A DNA stretch of 64,000 nt from Sedimenticola hydrogenitrophicus (GCF_029017505.1 NZ_JAQGEI010000004.1:1-64000); one strand, 5' to 3'; shown: positions 51,332 to 60,672, counted from the stretch's first letter. Notes: generated by a model not told the origin, from the letters alone. A program made the numbers and translations.

Positions 51332-53431
51332 ATGAAAATCAGATATCTACTGCTTTCGGCATTGCTCCTGCTCCTGGGCTTGCTGCCCGTCCTGGCCAGC
51401 GTCCGCGAAGTTCCGTCGGAAGAGCTGCAGCCGAGCCGCTCGCAACGACAATCCACCCTGATCATTCTCAAGGTGATCAACGAATATCATTACAAGAAGC
51501 AGCTCCTCGACGATGAGATGTCCCGGGCGATCCTGAATCGCTATCTGGGGGTGCTGGACCCGAACAGGAGTTTCTTCACCCAGGGCGATATAGACCGCTT
51601 CAATGTGGTCAGTGACCAGCTGGATGACGATCTGAAGGATGCCCGGCTCGATTCCGCGTTCAATATCTTCCGGGTCTATCGCCAGCGGGTTGATGAACGG
51701 GTCGGATACGCCTTGAAGCTGCTGGACCGGGATTACGATTTCACCATCAACGAAAGCTATCAATTCAATCGCGAGGATGCCCCGTGGACCGCCGATGCCG
51801 CGGAACTGAATGAGCTTTGGCGCAAGAAGGTGAAAAGCGACATCCTCAACCTGAAGCTGAAGGAGAAACCGCTGGATGAGATCAGGGATACCCTGGAAAA
51901 GCGTTATACCGGCATTCAGCGCCGCACCCGGCAGATGGATACGGATGATGTGTTCCAGGTCTTCATCAACTCCTACACCCTGAGCCTGGAGCCCCATACC
52001 TCTTATATGTCGCCGCGGGTGTCGGAGAATTTTGATATCAGCATGCGGCTTTCCCTGGAAGGGATCGGCGCCGTGCTGAGTAGCGAGAACGAGTATACGG
52101 TGGTGCAGCGCACCGTCGCCGGCGGCCCGGCCGCCCTGAGCGGACAGGTCGGTGCGGGGGACCGGATCGTCGGGGTCGGACAGGGTGCCGACGGGGAGAT
52201 CGAGGACGTGATCGGCTGGCGGCTGCAGGATGTGGTCGATCTTATCCGCGGTGCCAAGGGGACCACCGTGCGGTTACAGCTGTTACCCGAGGACGAGGGG
52301 TCCGCTGGCCGCACCAAACAGGTGACGCTGGTGCGCAATCAGATCAAGCTGGAGGATCAGGCGGCCAGGAAGTTCATTATCACGGACCTGGGCGGGATAG
52401 GAAACCTGCGTATCGGGGTGATTGATGTCCCCGCCTTCTACCGGGATTTCCAGGGCTACTCCCAGGGGCAAGAGGATTTCACCAGCACCACCCGCGATGT
52501 ACGCCGGTTGATCAACGAACTGGAAACGGAAGGGGTGGACGGCATTGTCATCGACTTGCGTGGAAATGGCGGTGGTTCCCTGGTTGAAGCCACCGAGTTG
52601 ACCGGGCTGTTTATCCCGTCCGGCCCGGTGGTGCAGGTGAAGAACGCCTCCGGCGATCTGGATATCGAGCGCGATCCCGATCCCGAGCAGGTCTATAACG
52701 GACCGCTGGCGGTCCTGGTCGACCGGCACAGCGCTTCCGCCTCGGAGATCTTTGCCGGGGCGATACAGGATTATCACCGCGGGATTATCATCGGTGAGCC
52801 CACCTTTGGTAAGGGAACGGTGCAGACCCTGGTCGATCTCGGACGGTTTGTCCGCTACGGCGACAAAAACCTGGGACGTCTGCGCCTCACCATGGCGCAG
52901 TTTTTCCGGGTGAACGGCGGCAGCACCCAGTTCAAGGGCGTTGTCCCGGATATTGTTTATCCCTCCGCGGTCCAGTCTGACGATCAGGGCGAGCGGAGCC
53001 TGGAGAATTCACTCCCCTGGGCCAAAATAGCGGCGGTGAACTATCAGGTAGAAGGCCTGGGGCCGTTGGAGCGCTATCGCCAGATGCATCAGTTACGCAT
53101 CAAGGAGGACCCCGGCTTCATCTACCTCTCGCAAGTTGAGGCGATGCTGAAGGAGATCAAGGCCGAGGAGACGGTGTCGCTGCTGGAGAAGGATCGGGAG
53201 ATCGAGTGGAACCAGCGGGAACAACGCCGCAAGGCGGAGAAGAATCGTTTCCTGACGGCCATCGGCCTCGACCCGGAACCCGATGATGTGGATGAGGAGG
53301 CGGAGCGTGCCGAGCGTGCCGATCCGGCGGCCGACCGGGATGATCCGGTCGCCCGCATCATGCTCAACGAGGCGGCGCATATCCTGGCCGACTACATCGG
53401 CGGGCAGACCCGGTCGGCCATGGTCAACTAA
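51332..53431 (+). CDS. prc: Tail-specific protease Prc (Tsp)
   Basis: This 699-residue periplasmic serine protease has a signal peptide (about 1-22), the Prc N-terminal domain (ITKKxL-type helices such as IILKVINEYHYKKQLLDDEM) and a PDZ domain (about 235-325). The Ser-Lys catalytic dyad is in DRHSASASEIFAGAIQDYHR (about residue 466) and GEPTFGKGTVQT (about 493). It degrades incompletely made periplasmic proteins and trims PBP3. The last base of its TAA is the first base of the 285-bp repeat element. Confidence 0.95.
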   Translation: MKIRYLLLSALLLLLGLLPVLASVREVPSEELQPSRSQRQSTLIILKVINEYHYKKQLLDDEMSRAILNRYLGVLDPNRSFFTQGDIDRFNVVSDQLDDDLKDARLDSAFNIFRVYRQRVDERVGYALKLLDRDYDFTINESYQFNREDAPWTADAAELNELWRKKVKSDILNLKLKEKPLDEIRDTLEKRYTGIQRRTRQMDTDDVFQVFINSYTLSLEPHTSYMSPRVSENFDISMRLSLEGIGAVLSSENEYTVVQRTVAGGPAALSGQVGAGDRIVGVGQGADGEIEDVIGWRLQDVVDLIRGAKGTTVRLQLLPEDEGSAGRTKQVTLVRNQIKLEDQAARKFIITDLGGIGNLRIGVIDVPAFYRDFQGYSQGQEDFTSTTRDVRRLINELETEGVDGIVIDLRGNGGGSLVEATELTGLFIPSGPVVQVKNASGDLDIERDPDPEQVYNGPLAVLVDRHSASASEIFAGAIQDYHRGIIIGEPTFGKGTVQTLVDLGRFVRYGDKNLGRLRLTMAQFFRVNGGSTQFKGVVPDIVYPSAVQSDDQGERSLENSLPWAKIAAVNYQVEGLGPLERYRQMHQLRIKEDPGFIYLSQVEAMLKEIKAEETVSLLEKDREIEWNQREQRRKAEKNRFLTAIGLDPEPDDVDEEAERAERADPAADRDDPVARIMLNEAAHILADYIGGQTRSAMVN

Positions 53432-53715
53432 GGGCCCGCGCAAGAATAAGTTCCGGTATTCGGTCGCCCCTGGACCCCGCTGGCGGCGCTGTGGACTCCA
53501 TCCCTGGAGTCCACCCTTCGGGCCGGCCTGCGGCCGTCCAAATCCGCTCCCGGCGGATTTGTTCGCTTTTTGCCAAGGGAGCGGCTTTGTCCATGGATGG
53601 ACTTATGCCGCGGAGGCCATGGATGGCCGGGAGCGGTCATTCCCTGCAAAGCGTGCCTTGCCAGCGGGGCCCAGGAACGCCCTCGGTACTTCGGAATTAT
53701 TCTTGCGCGAGCCCT
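53431..53715. mobile_element. 285-bp expanded copy of the 161-bp TIR element
   Basis: Termini AGGGCCCGCGCAAGAATAAG and GGAATTATTCTTGCGCGAGC (then CCT) match those of copies 1 and 2. The interior holds an extra block of about 124 bp with its own palindromes: TGGACTCCATCCCTGGAGTCCA-type arms and AAATCCGC…GCGGATTT. The end shares the CCTTGCCAGCGGGGCCCAGG region. It fills exactly the gap between the convergent prc and pbpG stop codons, and its right end is 5 bp from the pbpG stop. Confidence 0.8.
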
Positions 53716-53719
53716 AGCC

Positions 53720-54625
53720 CTATCCCGAAACACCCCGTTCGATCCATTTCCTGACCCTGTTGGCATCGCCGAACGGGGTCAGCTTGCCGAATGAATTGAG
53801 CAGCACAAAGATCAGTTCACGGCCGTTGACCCTGGCCAGCATCACCAGACAGCGCCCCGCCTCATTGATATAACCGGTCTTGCTGAGGGAGATCTCCCAG
53901 GCCCGGTTCTTCAGCAGGCGATTGGTATTGCCATAGGTCAGCGGCCCAAGCCGGGGGTAGGGGCGGACATCCAGCTTCAGGCGGGTGGTGGCTTGCACGA
54001 TTTCCGGATATTCGCTGGCCGCCCTGACCATTTTGACCAGGTCCTCGGGGCTGGCAACGTTACCCGCATCCAGTCCGGCCGCATCGGTGAACCGGCTGTC
54101 ACTCATCCCCAGTTGTCTGGCCTTTGCATTCATCGCCTGGATAAACCGCCCGCTGCCGCCGGGATAGGTCCGCGCCAGGGCGCTGGCGGCCCGGTTCTCT
54201 GACGCCATCAGCGCCAGCTCGAGCAGACGGCCGCGACTCAGCGTGGCGCCATAGCGAAGCCTTGAACCGGTCAGCCGGATCAGGTCGCGGTCCTGCTTGG
54301 TAATGCGGATCTTCTCATCGAGGGGCAGTTGTGCGTCGAGTATGACCATGACCGTCATCAGCTTGGTGATGGAGCCGATCGGCAGCGGGGTCTGGCTCTG
54401 TTTGCTGTAGATTTTGTTGCCACTACCGTCCACGATCAGCGCGGAGGCGGAACGCAGTTTCAGTTTCTTGCGGTCCAGGCCGCTCCAGGCTTCGCCGCCG
54501 GCTTGGGAGAGGGTGGCGGAAGTTTGACCTTGCGTCCGGGATTGTGGCTGGATTTGCCCGGGATGCTCCCCTGCCTGCAACTGACCGAAGGCCAGAAGCA
54601 GGGCGAAAAAAATAGATATCTTCAA
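53720..54625 (-). CDS. pbpG: D-alanyl-D-alanine endopeptidase PbpG (PBP7)
   Basis: This 301-residue periplasmic enzyme has a signal peptide (about 1-18) and the three penicillin-binding motifs: SITK (85-88), SEN (142-144) and KTG (in ISLSKTGYINEAG, about 240). It cleaves D-Ala-meso-diaminopimelate crosslinks in peptidoglycan. The region between the signal and the core (about 20-55) is Gln-rich and low-complexity. It is convergent with prc across the repeat element. Confidence 0.93.
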   Translation of the reverse strand: MKISIFFALLLAFGQLQAGEHPGQIQPQSRTQGQTSATLSQAGGEAWSGLDRKKLKLRSASALIVDGSGNKIYSKQSQTPLPIGSITKLMTVMVILDAQLPLDEKIRITKQDRDLIRLTGSRLRYGATLSRGRLLELALMASENRAASALARTYPGGSGRFIQAMNAKARQLGMSDSRFTDAAGLDAGNVASPEDLVKMVRAASEYPEIVQATTRLKLDVRPYPRLGPLTYGNTNRLLKNRAWEISLSKTGYINEAGRCLVMLARVNGRELIFVLLNSFGKLTPFGDANRVRKWIERGVSG

Positions 54626-54751
54626 AGTTGGATTATCCTGGCTATTGATTTTCGGTTATCTTTGCCCAACCTGAGGGTAAACGCAAAACACCCAGGGGGT
54701 GTCCTGCGGCAGTAGCGATCACGCATCGGACAGAAGGCCGCCCCGCCGGTT

Positions 54752-54910
54752 AGGGCCTGGAAAGAAATAACTGCTATGTATTGCGCCGGATTTTCGTTTG
54801 CCTTCAAGGCACGGCGAGGCGCGCATAGCCGCTCTATGTAAGCCTTGCCGTAACGCCGAAGGCGGACGAAAAGACCAGCAAGATGTGATAGTTATTTATT
54901 GACAGGCCCT
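54752..54910. mobile_element. 159-bp TIR element upstream of gshA
   Basis: AGGGCCTGGAAAGAAATAAC and GTTATTTATTGACAGGCCCT form a terminal inverted repeat of about 20 bp with four mismatches. Inside, CGTTTGCCTTCAAGGC and GCGGACGAAAAG suggest a second, weaker pair, and GGCGAGGCGCGC also occurs in the core of the 268-bp element. No second copy is in the window. It ends about 95 bp before the gshA start, so it may lie in its promoter. Confidence 0.65.
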
Positions 54911-55005
54911 TATAATGCCAGCAGCCTCACTGCCAGACAATCCAGCGTCGTTTCCGGTGCCGGTGGGACGAACAACCAGAACAGACCATACCTGGGACCA
55001 AACGA

Positions 55006-56580
55006 TTGTATCGATCAGTAGAAAACCGTATCCGCCAGTTGCCGGATGATATCGGACGCTATCTCTCCACCGGTGGGGCGGTAGGTCTTGAGAAGGAGTG
55101 CCTGCGGGTCTCGGAGGACGGCGGCATCTCGCAGCACCCGCACCCGCCGGCACTGGGCTCGGCACTCACCCATCCCTATATCACTACCGACTACTCCGAG
55201 GCCCTCGCCGAGCTGATAACGCCACCCTTCGCGCGTACCGGGCAGGCCCTGGAGTTTCTCCGCGACACCCAGAAATTCGTCTACGACCACCTGGACAATG
55301 AGTACCTGTGGGCCACCAGCATGCCCTGCGTGCTGGATGGAGGGGAGAACATCCCCCTGGCCTATTACGGCACCTCCAATGCCGGGATCATGAAGAATGT
55401 CTACCGGCGCGGGCTTGGTCATCGTTACGGCCGGACCATGCAGGTGATCGCCGGGGTGCATTTTAATTTCTCCTTTGACGACGCCTTCTGGCCCCTTTAT
55501 CGGGAGTTCCGGGAGAGCCGGCTGGCGCAGCGAGACTTCGCCGACGCCGCCTATCTGGGGTTGATCCGCAACCTGCAGCGGTTCGGCTGGCTGATCCCCT
55601 ACCTGTTCGGTGCCTCGCCGGCGGTATGCAAATCCTTCCTGGGTAACAAGCCGACCGCGCTGCGGGAGTTCGACCGGCACACCTATTACGAGCCTTATGC
55701 GACCTCGTTGCGCATGGGGGATATCGGCTATACCAACAGCAAGGAGAAAGGGGTCGGCATCAAGGCCAACTACAACAGCCTGGAGGGCTATATCAAGAGC
55801 CTGACCCATGCCATCGAAACCCCCTGTCCCATGTGGGAGGAGATCGGTGTGGAGGTGGACGGCCGATATGAGCAGTTGAATGCCAATATCCTGCAGATCG
55901 AAAACGAATACTACTCCACGGTGCGTCCCAAACAGGTGCTGGAGGGGCTGGAGAAGCCGACACTGGCCCTGCGTCGCCGCGGGGTTCGCTATATTGAACT
56001 GCGCTCCCTGGACGTCAATGCCTTTCACCCGCTGGGCGTGAGTGAGGAACAGCTCCACTTCCTGCGTGCCTTCATGGTGTACTGCCTGTTGCTGGAGAGT
56101 CCGCCGATCAATGTACAGGAACGCCGGGAGATCGATCAGAACATCGGTGGCGCCGCACACCGGGGGCGTGATCCGTTACTCTACCTGTCGCGTCAGGGGC
56201 GGGATATCCGGTTGAATGCCTGGGCCGGGGAGCTGTTGCAGGCGATGGAGCCGGTGTGCGAACTGCTGGATAAATGGGACGGGGACCAACCCTACCGTCA
56301 GGCGCTTGTGCAGCAGCGGGCGTGCGTTGCGGAACCGGAACGCACACCTTCCGCGCGGATGCTGCAGGAGATGCGCGAGCAGGGCGAGGGGTTCTTTCAC
56401 TTTGCCCGGCGTAAATCGCTGCAGCATCGGGACTATTTCAACGGTTTTGTCCCGGATACGCAGCGTTATCAGATGTTGCTGCGTGAGTCCGAGACATCAT
56501 TGATCCGGCAACAGGAGATGGAGCAGCAGGACAGCGGCGACTTTGCCGGATTCCTGGCGGACTATTTCGCCCAGCGTTAG
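55006..56580 (+). CDS. gshA: Glutamate-cysteine ligase GshA
   Basis: This 524-residue protein matches the proteobacterial GshA, which forms gamma-glutamylcysteine, the first step of glutathione synthesis. The family blocks GLEKECLRVSEDGGISQHPH (near residue 27), TTDYSEALAELITPP, YRRGLGHRYGRTMQVIAGVH and RRRGVRYIELRSLDVNAFHP are all present. The frame starts at a TTG; no in-frame ATG lies near, and a GGGA before it is a weak ribosome site. The length is close to the E. coli 518. Confidence 0.95.
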   Translation: MYRSVENRIRQLPDDIGRYLSTGGAVGLEKECLRVSEDGGISQHPHPPALGSALTHPYITTDYSEALAELITPPFARTGQALEFLRDTQKFVYDHLDNEYLWATSMPCVLDGGENIPLAYYGTSNAGIMKNVYRRGLGHRYGRTMQVIAGVHFNFSFDDAFWPLYREFRESRLAQRDFADAAYLGLIRNLQRFGWLIPYLFGASPAVCKSFLGNKPTALREFDRHTYYEPYATSLRMGDIGYTNSKEKGVGIKANYNSLEGYIKSLTHAIETPCPMWEEIGVEVDGRYEQLNANILQIENEYYSTVRPKQVLEGLEKPTLALRRRGVRYIELRSLDVNAFHPLGVSEEQLHFLRAFMVYCLLLESPPINVQERREIDQNIGGAAHRGRDPLLYLSRQGRDIRLNAWAGELLQAMEPVCELLDKWDGDQPYRQALVQQRACVAEPERTPSARMLQEMREQGEGFFHFARRKSLQHRDYFNGFVPDTQRYQMLLRESETSLIRQQEMEQQDSGDFAGFLADYFAQR

Positions 56581-56709
56581 ATCGAGTATTCCGGGCAACG
56601 ACTGCAGCGATGCCAAGAGTGTCGGGGAGAGCAGGTGCTCTAGTTTAAACTCCGCGCTCTTGGTACCTTGGCGGGAGCTCATCTGTCATTCAGCGGGTGT
56701 TTGTGGGAC

Positions 56710-56801
56710 GTAGGGTGCCGGTGAGCTTGCGAACCGCACCAAACCGCGCTGGAAACGGCAGCGCCCCTTTGATGCGGTTCGCTTCACTCACCGCATCCTA
56801 C
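56710..56801. repeat. Inverted repeat with GGTGAGC…GAACCGCACC arms
   Basis: CGTAGGGTGCCGGTGAGCTT-type left arm pairs with the right arm GCTTCACTCACCGCATCCTAC. Each arm also holds its own small hairpin (GTGAGCTTGCGAACCGCAC and GATGCGGTTCGCTTCAC). It belongs to the broad GTAGGGTGCGG intergenic repeat type. It lies between gshA and the convergent SDR gene. Confidence 0.65.
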
Positions 56802-56863
56802 AGATTCCCCGGGGCTCTGCTCCGAATCAAGGCAACCCCAACGAGGGGCGACTTCCCGAATCC

Positions 56864-57700
56864 TCACACCCGCTTCAGCACCCAGTCCATGAGCCGATGC
56901 GGGAGCAGTCGTTTCAGGGTGCCGAACAGATAGGTGGGAAAGGTGACGTAATAACGGATCTGTGGCCGGGGACTCTCCAGGGCATGGATTACCCGTTTCA
57001 GCACCGCTTCCGGGGGCAGGGTAAACGGCACCGCCGGACTATCCCGGGTCAGCCGTTCCTGCATCGCCCGGTAGGCGGCCTGATGGTGGCTGCCGGTCGG
57101 ATCGACATAGCGTTGCCACATGACGTAGGCGTTGGCCCGGAAACGGCTTTCGATCGGTCCCGGTTCGATCAGGCTGACCGATATCCCGCTGCCCTGCAGT
57201 TCCAGGCGCAGGGTATCGCTCAGACCTTCCAGGGCATACTTGCTGGCGATATAGGCGCCGCGATACGGTAACGCGGCGAAGCCCAGTACCGAACTGTTCT
57301 GAATAATCCGGCCCCCGCCCTGCGCGCGCATCACCGGGATGATTCTGCAGGTCAGTTCGTGCCAGCCAAACAGGTTGGTTTCAAACTGGGCGCGCAACGC
57401 CTCACGGCTCAGGTCTTCGACCGCCCCCGGCTGACCGTAGGCACCATTATTGAAAAGCGCGTAGAGTCGATTATCTGTTATGCGCAGCACCCGGTCGACG
57501 GCGCGTTGGATACTGCCGGAGTCGGCGAGATCCAGCACCACGGCATCCAACCCGGCCGCAGCGAGCTGCTCCATATCCCGGCTTTTCCTGGCACTGGCAA
57601 TCACCTTGTAACCTCGCTGTTTCAGGCCCCTGGCTACGCAGAGGCCAATGCCGCTTGAACAGCCGGTGATCAGAATTGGTTTCGTGGATGGGTCACTCAA
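56864..57700 (-). CDS. Short-chain dehydrogenase/reductase
   Basis: This 278-residue oxidoreductase has the Rossmann start ILITGCSSGIGLCVARGL (TGxxxGIG near residue 11), the NNGAYGQPG loop and the catalytic SSVLGF…YRGAYIASKYALEG set (Ser, Tyr and Lys in order). It belongs to the classical NAD(P)-dependent SDRs; the substrate is unknown. I used the TTG at 57700, directly after AAGGAAGG; the longer frame would add 48 residues of arginine- and proline-rich sequence. It is divergent from motA. Confidence 0.85.
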   Translation of the reverse strand: MSDPSTKPILITGCSSGIGLCVARGLKQRGYKVIASARKSRDMEQLAAAGLDAVVLDLADSGSIQRAVDRVLRITDNRLYALFNNGAYGQPGAVEDLSREALRAQFETNLFGWHELTCRIIPVMRAQGGGRIIQNSSVLGFAALPYRGAYIASKYALEGLSDTLRLELQGSGISVSLIEPGPIESRFRANAYVMWQRYVDPTGSHHQAAYRAMQERLTRDSPAVPFTLPPEAVLKRVIHALESPRPQIRYYVTFPTYLFGTLKRLLPHRLMDWVLKRV

Positions 57701-57854
57701 TTCAACCTTCCTTTTGTTGTGTATTTGCGGGGTTGGCGACATTCGGCGCGGGCGGGCCTGGACAAGTTGCCGGCGGGAACCCGGGGGATCGCAAGCGGGC
57801 GGTATCGGTGTCCGATTGTAGCGAATTAACCGAGTATGTTGCACGCTCCGTATC

Positions 57855-57881
57855 TAAAGTTTCGCCGCGGTTGTCCGCTAC
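57855..57881 (+). promoter_or_regulatory. Candidate sigma-28 (FliA) promoter before motA
   Basis: TAAAGTTT (57855-57862) matches the sigma-28 -35 consensus exactly. After 11 bp comes TCCGCTAC (57874-57881), against the consensus GCCGATAA, with five of eight matches. It lies about 60 bp before the GTG start of motA. Stator genes are typical FliA targets. Consensus comes from established knowledge; activity is inferred. Confidence 0.65.
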
Positions 57882-57940
57882 AGGATTGCGTGCCTGGATT
57901 TTGCCATGGGTTTGGTCTGTAGAGTGACGAGGAAGTATTT

Positions 57941-58702
57941 GTGGATATTGCGACACTGGTCGGGTTGCTGGGCGGCTTCGGTATCATCATCGGCGCGATC
58001 GCGACGGGCGGTGATATCATGCTGTTCGTCAACGTACCCTCTATTCTGATTGTGGTGGGTGGCACCTTCATGGTGACCCTGATGCAGGTTTCACTGAAGG
58101 ATTTTCTCGGCTCTTTCACTATCGGCATGAAGGCCTTCTTCTACCAGACGGATGATGCGGCCACGCTGATTGAGGAGGCGGTCAGGTTGGCTGATGTGGC
58201 CCGCAAGAATGGCCTGCTTGCCCTGGAGGGGCAGGAGATCGGCAATCCTTTCCTCAAGCAGGGTATCGAGCTGTGTGTCGACGGCCATGATCCGGCCCTG
58301 GTCAATCGACTCCTGAGCAAGGATATCGATCTGACGATAGATCGCCATGAGGTGGGGCAGAGCATGTTCAAGAACATGGCCACCATGGCCCCGGCCATGG
58401 GCATGATCGGCACCCTGATCGGTCTGGTACAGATGCTGGCCAATATGTCCGATCCGGCCAGTATCGGTCCCGCCATGGCGGTGGCGCTGCTGACCACGCT
58501 CTACGGCGCGGTTATCGCCAACGCCTTCGCCCAGCCGCTGGCAGAGAAGCTGGCCAGGGCCAGTGCCCTGGAGAAGACCAATAAATCCCTGATCATCGAA
58601 ACCATTGCCGGCATCCAGGAAGGCATGAATCCGCGGGTGCTGGAGCAGTTGCTCTCCACCTACCTGCCGTCGAATCAACGCGCCAAGGAAGAGACCGAGT
58701 AG
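57941..58702 (+). CDS. motA: Flagellar stator protein MotA (PomA-like)
   Basis: This 253-residue protein has four membrane helices (about 3-22, 30-50, 145-170 and 180-205). The conserved loop proline site APAMGMIGTLIGLVQML (near residue 148) and GPAMAVALLTTLYGAVIANA are present. The overall sequence is closer to the Vibrio sodium-driven PomA (MDIATLVGLLGGF start) than to E. coli MotA. It starts at GTG. With MotB it anchors around the rotor and conducts ions to give torque. It leads a motAB pair, with a sigma-28-type promoter upstream. Confidence 0.93.
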   Translation: MDIATLVGLLGGFGIIIGAIATGGDIMLFVNVPSILIVVGGTFMVTLMQVSLKDFLGSFTIGMKAFFYQTDDAATLIEEAVRLADVARKNGLLALEGQEIGNPFLKQGIELCVDGHDPALVNRLLSKDIDLTIDRHEVGQSMFKNMATMAPAMGMIGTLIGLVQMLANMSDPASIGPAMAVALLTTLYGAVIANAFAQPLAEKLARASALEKTNKSLIIETIAGIQEGMNPRVLEQLLSTYLPSNQRAKEETE

Positions 58703-58707
58703 GCGAT

Positions 58708-59559
58708 ATGGCGAACAATAGCCCAAAATGCGAGGCGGGCCTACCCCCCTGGCTGGCGACCTTTGCCGACCTGATGTCCCTGCTGTTGGCTTTTTTCGTG
58801 CTGCTGCTCTCGTTTGCCGAGATCGATGCGATCCGCTTCCAGAAGATGGCGGAATCGATGAAGGACGCGTTTGGAGTGCAGCGTGAGGTACCGGTACCCG
58901 ATATTGTCATGGGCACCAGTGTGATCAAGCAGGAGTTCTCGCCCTCCATCAATCCGGACCCCGCTATTATTGACGAGATCAGGCAGCAGACCACGGAGGT
59001 GGAGCAGCAGCATCTGGAGGTGCCGGACGGCGTGGTCGACGCGGTGATCGAGGCCGAAAGGGAAAGAATCCTGGAAGAGGTGGCCCGGCAGGCGGAGGAG
59101 ATCCGCGAGGCGCTCAAGCTGGAGATCGAGGAGAGCCTGGTCAGTGTGGAGACGGAATACACCAAGATCATCATCCGCATCAATGAGAAGGGCTCCTTCC
59201 CTTCCGGCAGCGCCGAGCTGAACGATGACTTCTATGGCGTGATGGTGCGCATCAGCGAGGCGGTGGCACGCACCCCCGGCAACGTGGTGGTGGCGGGGCA
59301 CACCGATGACGTACCGATCTCCACCAATCGGTTCCGTTCAAACTGGGAGCTCTCATCCGCCCGCGCCGTGACCGTGGTGCACGCCCTGCTGGATGATCCC
59401 AATATCGACCCCAAGCGCATCGCGGTGGAGGGGCATGCGGATTCCGCCCCCCTGGTGCCGAACGATTCCCGGGAAAACCGGGCCATCAACCGGCGGGTTG
59501 AACTGGTCATTCAGCGGGGCGAGGATAGGGAGCGTGATGTGCTGGAGCTTGCGCGCTGA
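58708..59559 (+). CDS. motB: Flagellar stator protein MotB (PomB-like)
   Basis: This 283-residue protein has a single N-terminal helix with the ion-channel Asp in TFADLMSLLLAFFVLLLSFA (Asp at about residue 20), a long helical linker (about 60-135) and a C-terminal OmpA-like peptidoglycan-binding domain (VAGHTDDVPI, RAVTVVHALL, GHADSAP and NRAINRRVEL). It starts 5 bp after the motA stop. The TFADLMSLL pattern is of the PomB type, so a sodium motor is likely. Coupling ion is inferred. Confidence 0.93.
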   Translation: MANNSPKCEAGLPPWLATFADLMSLLLAFFVLLLSFAEIDAIRFQKMAESMKDAFGVQREVPVPDIVMGTSVIKQEFSPSINPDPAIIDEIRQQTTEVEQQHLEVPDGVVDAVIEAERERILEEVARQAEEIREALKLEIEESLVSVETEYTKIIIRINEKGSFPSGSAELNDDFYGVMVRISEAVARTPGNVVVAGHTDDVPISTNRFRSNWELSSARAVTVVHALLDDPNIDPKRIAVEGHADSAPLVPNDSRENRAINRRVELVIQRGEDRERDVLELAR

Positions 59560-59611
59560 TAAAAACGGCGTCGGGTCCTAAGTTGGGGAATGATCTATTC
59601 GGGAGCAGACG

Positions 59612-60220
59612 TTGAATTACAAGCGGGATGAACGCAGAGAGTTTTTTCGTATCGACGATAGCCTCAGTCTGAGTTATCGGCAGATTCCGGCGGACAGCCT
59701 GCCGGCCGCCATTGAGCGTCTGGAAAATGAAGTCGACAGTGATTTCACCGTGCTCAGCAGCCTGACCGCCGTGACCCAGGAGATGACGGGGACGCTGCAT
59801 AAAATCGAGCTGAGTAGCCCGGAGATTGCCGTCTATCTGAAGTCGCTGGACAAGAAGATCGAGATCCTGGGGCGCGCGCTGTTGACCCAGAGCACCACAC
59901 TGTTGAATCAGCCGACCCAGGCGGTCAATCTCAGTGCCTCGGGTATCTCCTTTCAGACTTCCCGATTTGTTGAGCCCGGGTCGATTCTGGAACTGAAGAT
60001 TCTGTTGATGCCCTCCTATGCCGGCATTCTCTGCTTTGCCGAGGTGGTGGGCTGCGATGGCGTGGAGGCCGACCCCTCGGGGCGTACCCACCGGTTGCGC
60101 ACCAATTTCCTCAATATCCGGGGCCGGGACCGGGATGTGCTGATTCAGCATGTCATCCAGAAGCAGGGGGCGCAGCTACGCAAGGCCCGCGAGGCGCTGG
60201 AGTTGAGTGGCGGCGGGTGA
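59612..60220 (+). CDS. PilZ-domain protein downstream of motAB
   Basis: This 202-residue protein starts at TTG with GGGAGCAG before it. The N-terminus has RRDERREFF-type residues (KRDERREFFRIDD) followed by a helical region. A PilZ-like domain (about 105-185) carries AVNLSASGISFQTSRFVEPG (the D/NxSxxG motif). The RxxxR pair is near the N-terminus, far from the second motif, so binding geometry may differ from a simple PilZ. By place it could link c-di-GMP to motor control, like YcgR, but it is shorter. Confidence 0.8.
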   Translation: MNYKRDERREFFRIDDSLSLSYRQIPADSLPAAIERLENEVDSDFTVLSSLTAVTQEMTGTLHKIELSSPEIAVYLKSLDKKIEILGRALLTQSTTLLNQPTQAVNLSASGISFQTSRFVEPGSILELKILLMPSYAGILCFAEVVGCDGVEADPSGRTHRLRTNFLNIRGRDRDVLIQHVIQKQGAQLRKAREALELSGGG

Positions 60221-60227
60221 GGACCGG

Positions 60228-60659
60228 TTATTTTTCCGCAAGCCGCCGCAGGCACTGCAGGTAGGCCTGTTCGTCCGGCAGGCGGTTTTCCCGCTGCGCC
60301 TCCCAGAGCATCCTGCCCAGACACTCCATCATCTGGTGTTCCGCCTCGTGGCCGTCACCGATCCGCCGCACCATCTGCTGGTAGAGTTGCCGTACCCCGG
60401 GTGGACGGTCGGTGCCGATCTGTTCCTGCAGGCTGATATGCATTCCCATGTGCAGAAACGGGTTGGTCTCGCCGACATCGGGGAGGAAGTCCTTCTCCAG
60501 TGCGCTCTCCGGGGCTTCCAGCAGGGCGTGATATTCCGCATGCTGTTGGATGACCCCGGCCAGCATCCGCTCCAGCGGGATGAGTTCCTCCCCGGCGCGG
60601 GCCTTGCGCCAGGCTTCGGTAAAGAAACGGCGCATCTGATTTCGATCATTTCCAAACAT
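60228..60659 (-). CDS. DUF1841 family protein
   Basis: This 142-residue soluble helical protein has the DUF1841 blocks MRRFFTEAWRKARAGEELIP, VIQQHAEYHALL and ETNPFLHMGMHISLQEQIGT. The function is not established. I used the ATG at 60659 as the family start; the frame is open to 60764 but that would overlap nth. It lies just after nth on the same strand, so the two are probably co-transcribed. Confidence 0.85.
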   Translation of the reverse strand: MFGNDRNQMRRFFTEAWRKARAGEELIPLERMLAGVIQQHAEYHALLEAPESALEKDFLPDVGETNPFLHMGMHISLQEQIGTDRPPGVRQLYQQMVRRIGDGHEAEHQMMECLGRMLWEAQRENRLPDEQAYLQCLRRLAEK

Positions 60660-60672
60660 TATCCCGAAATCC

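Noticed and set aside
57700-57844. N-terminal extension of the SDR protein
   Set aside because: The 48 extra residues are Arg/Pro-rich with no family match, and a good ribosome site precedes the TTG at 57700.
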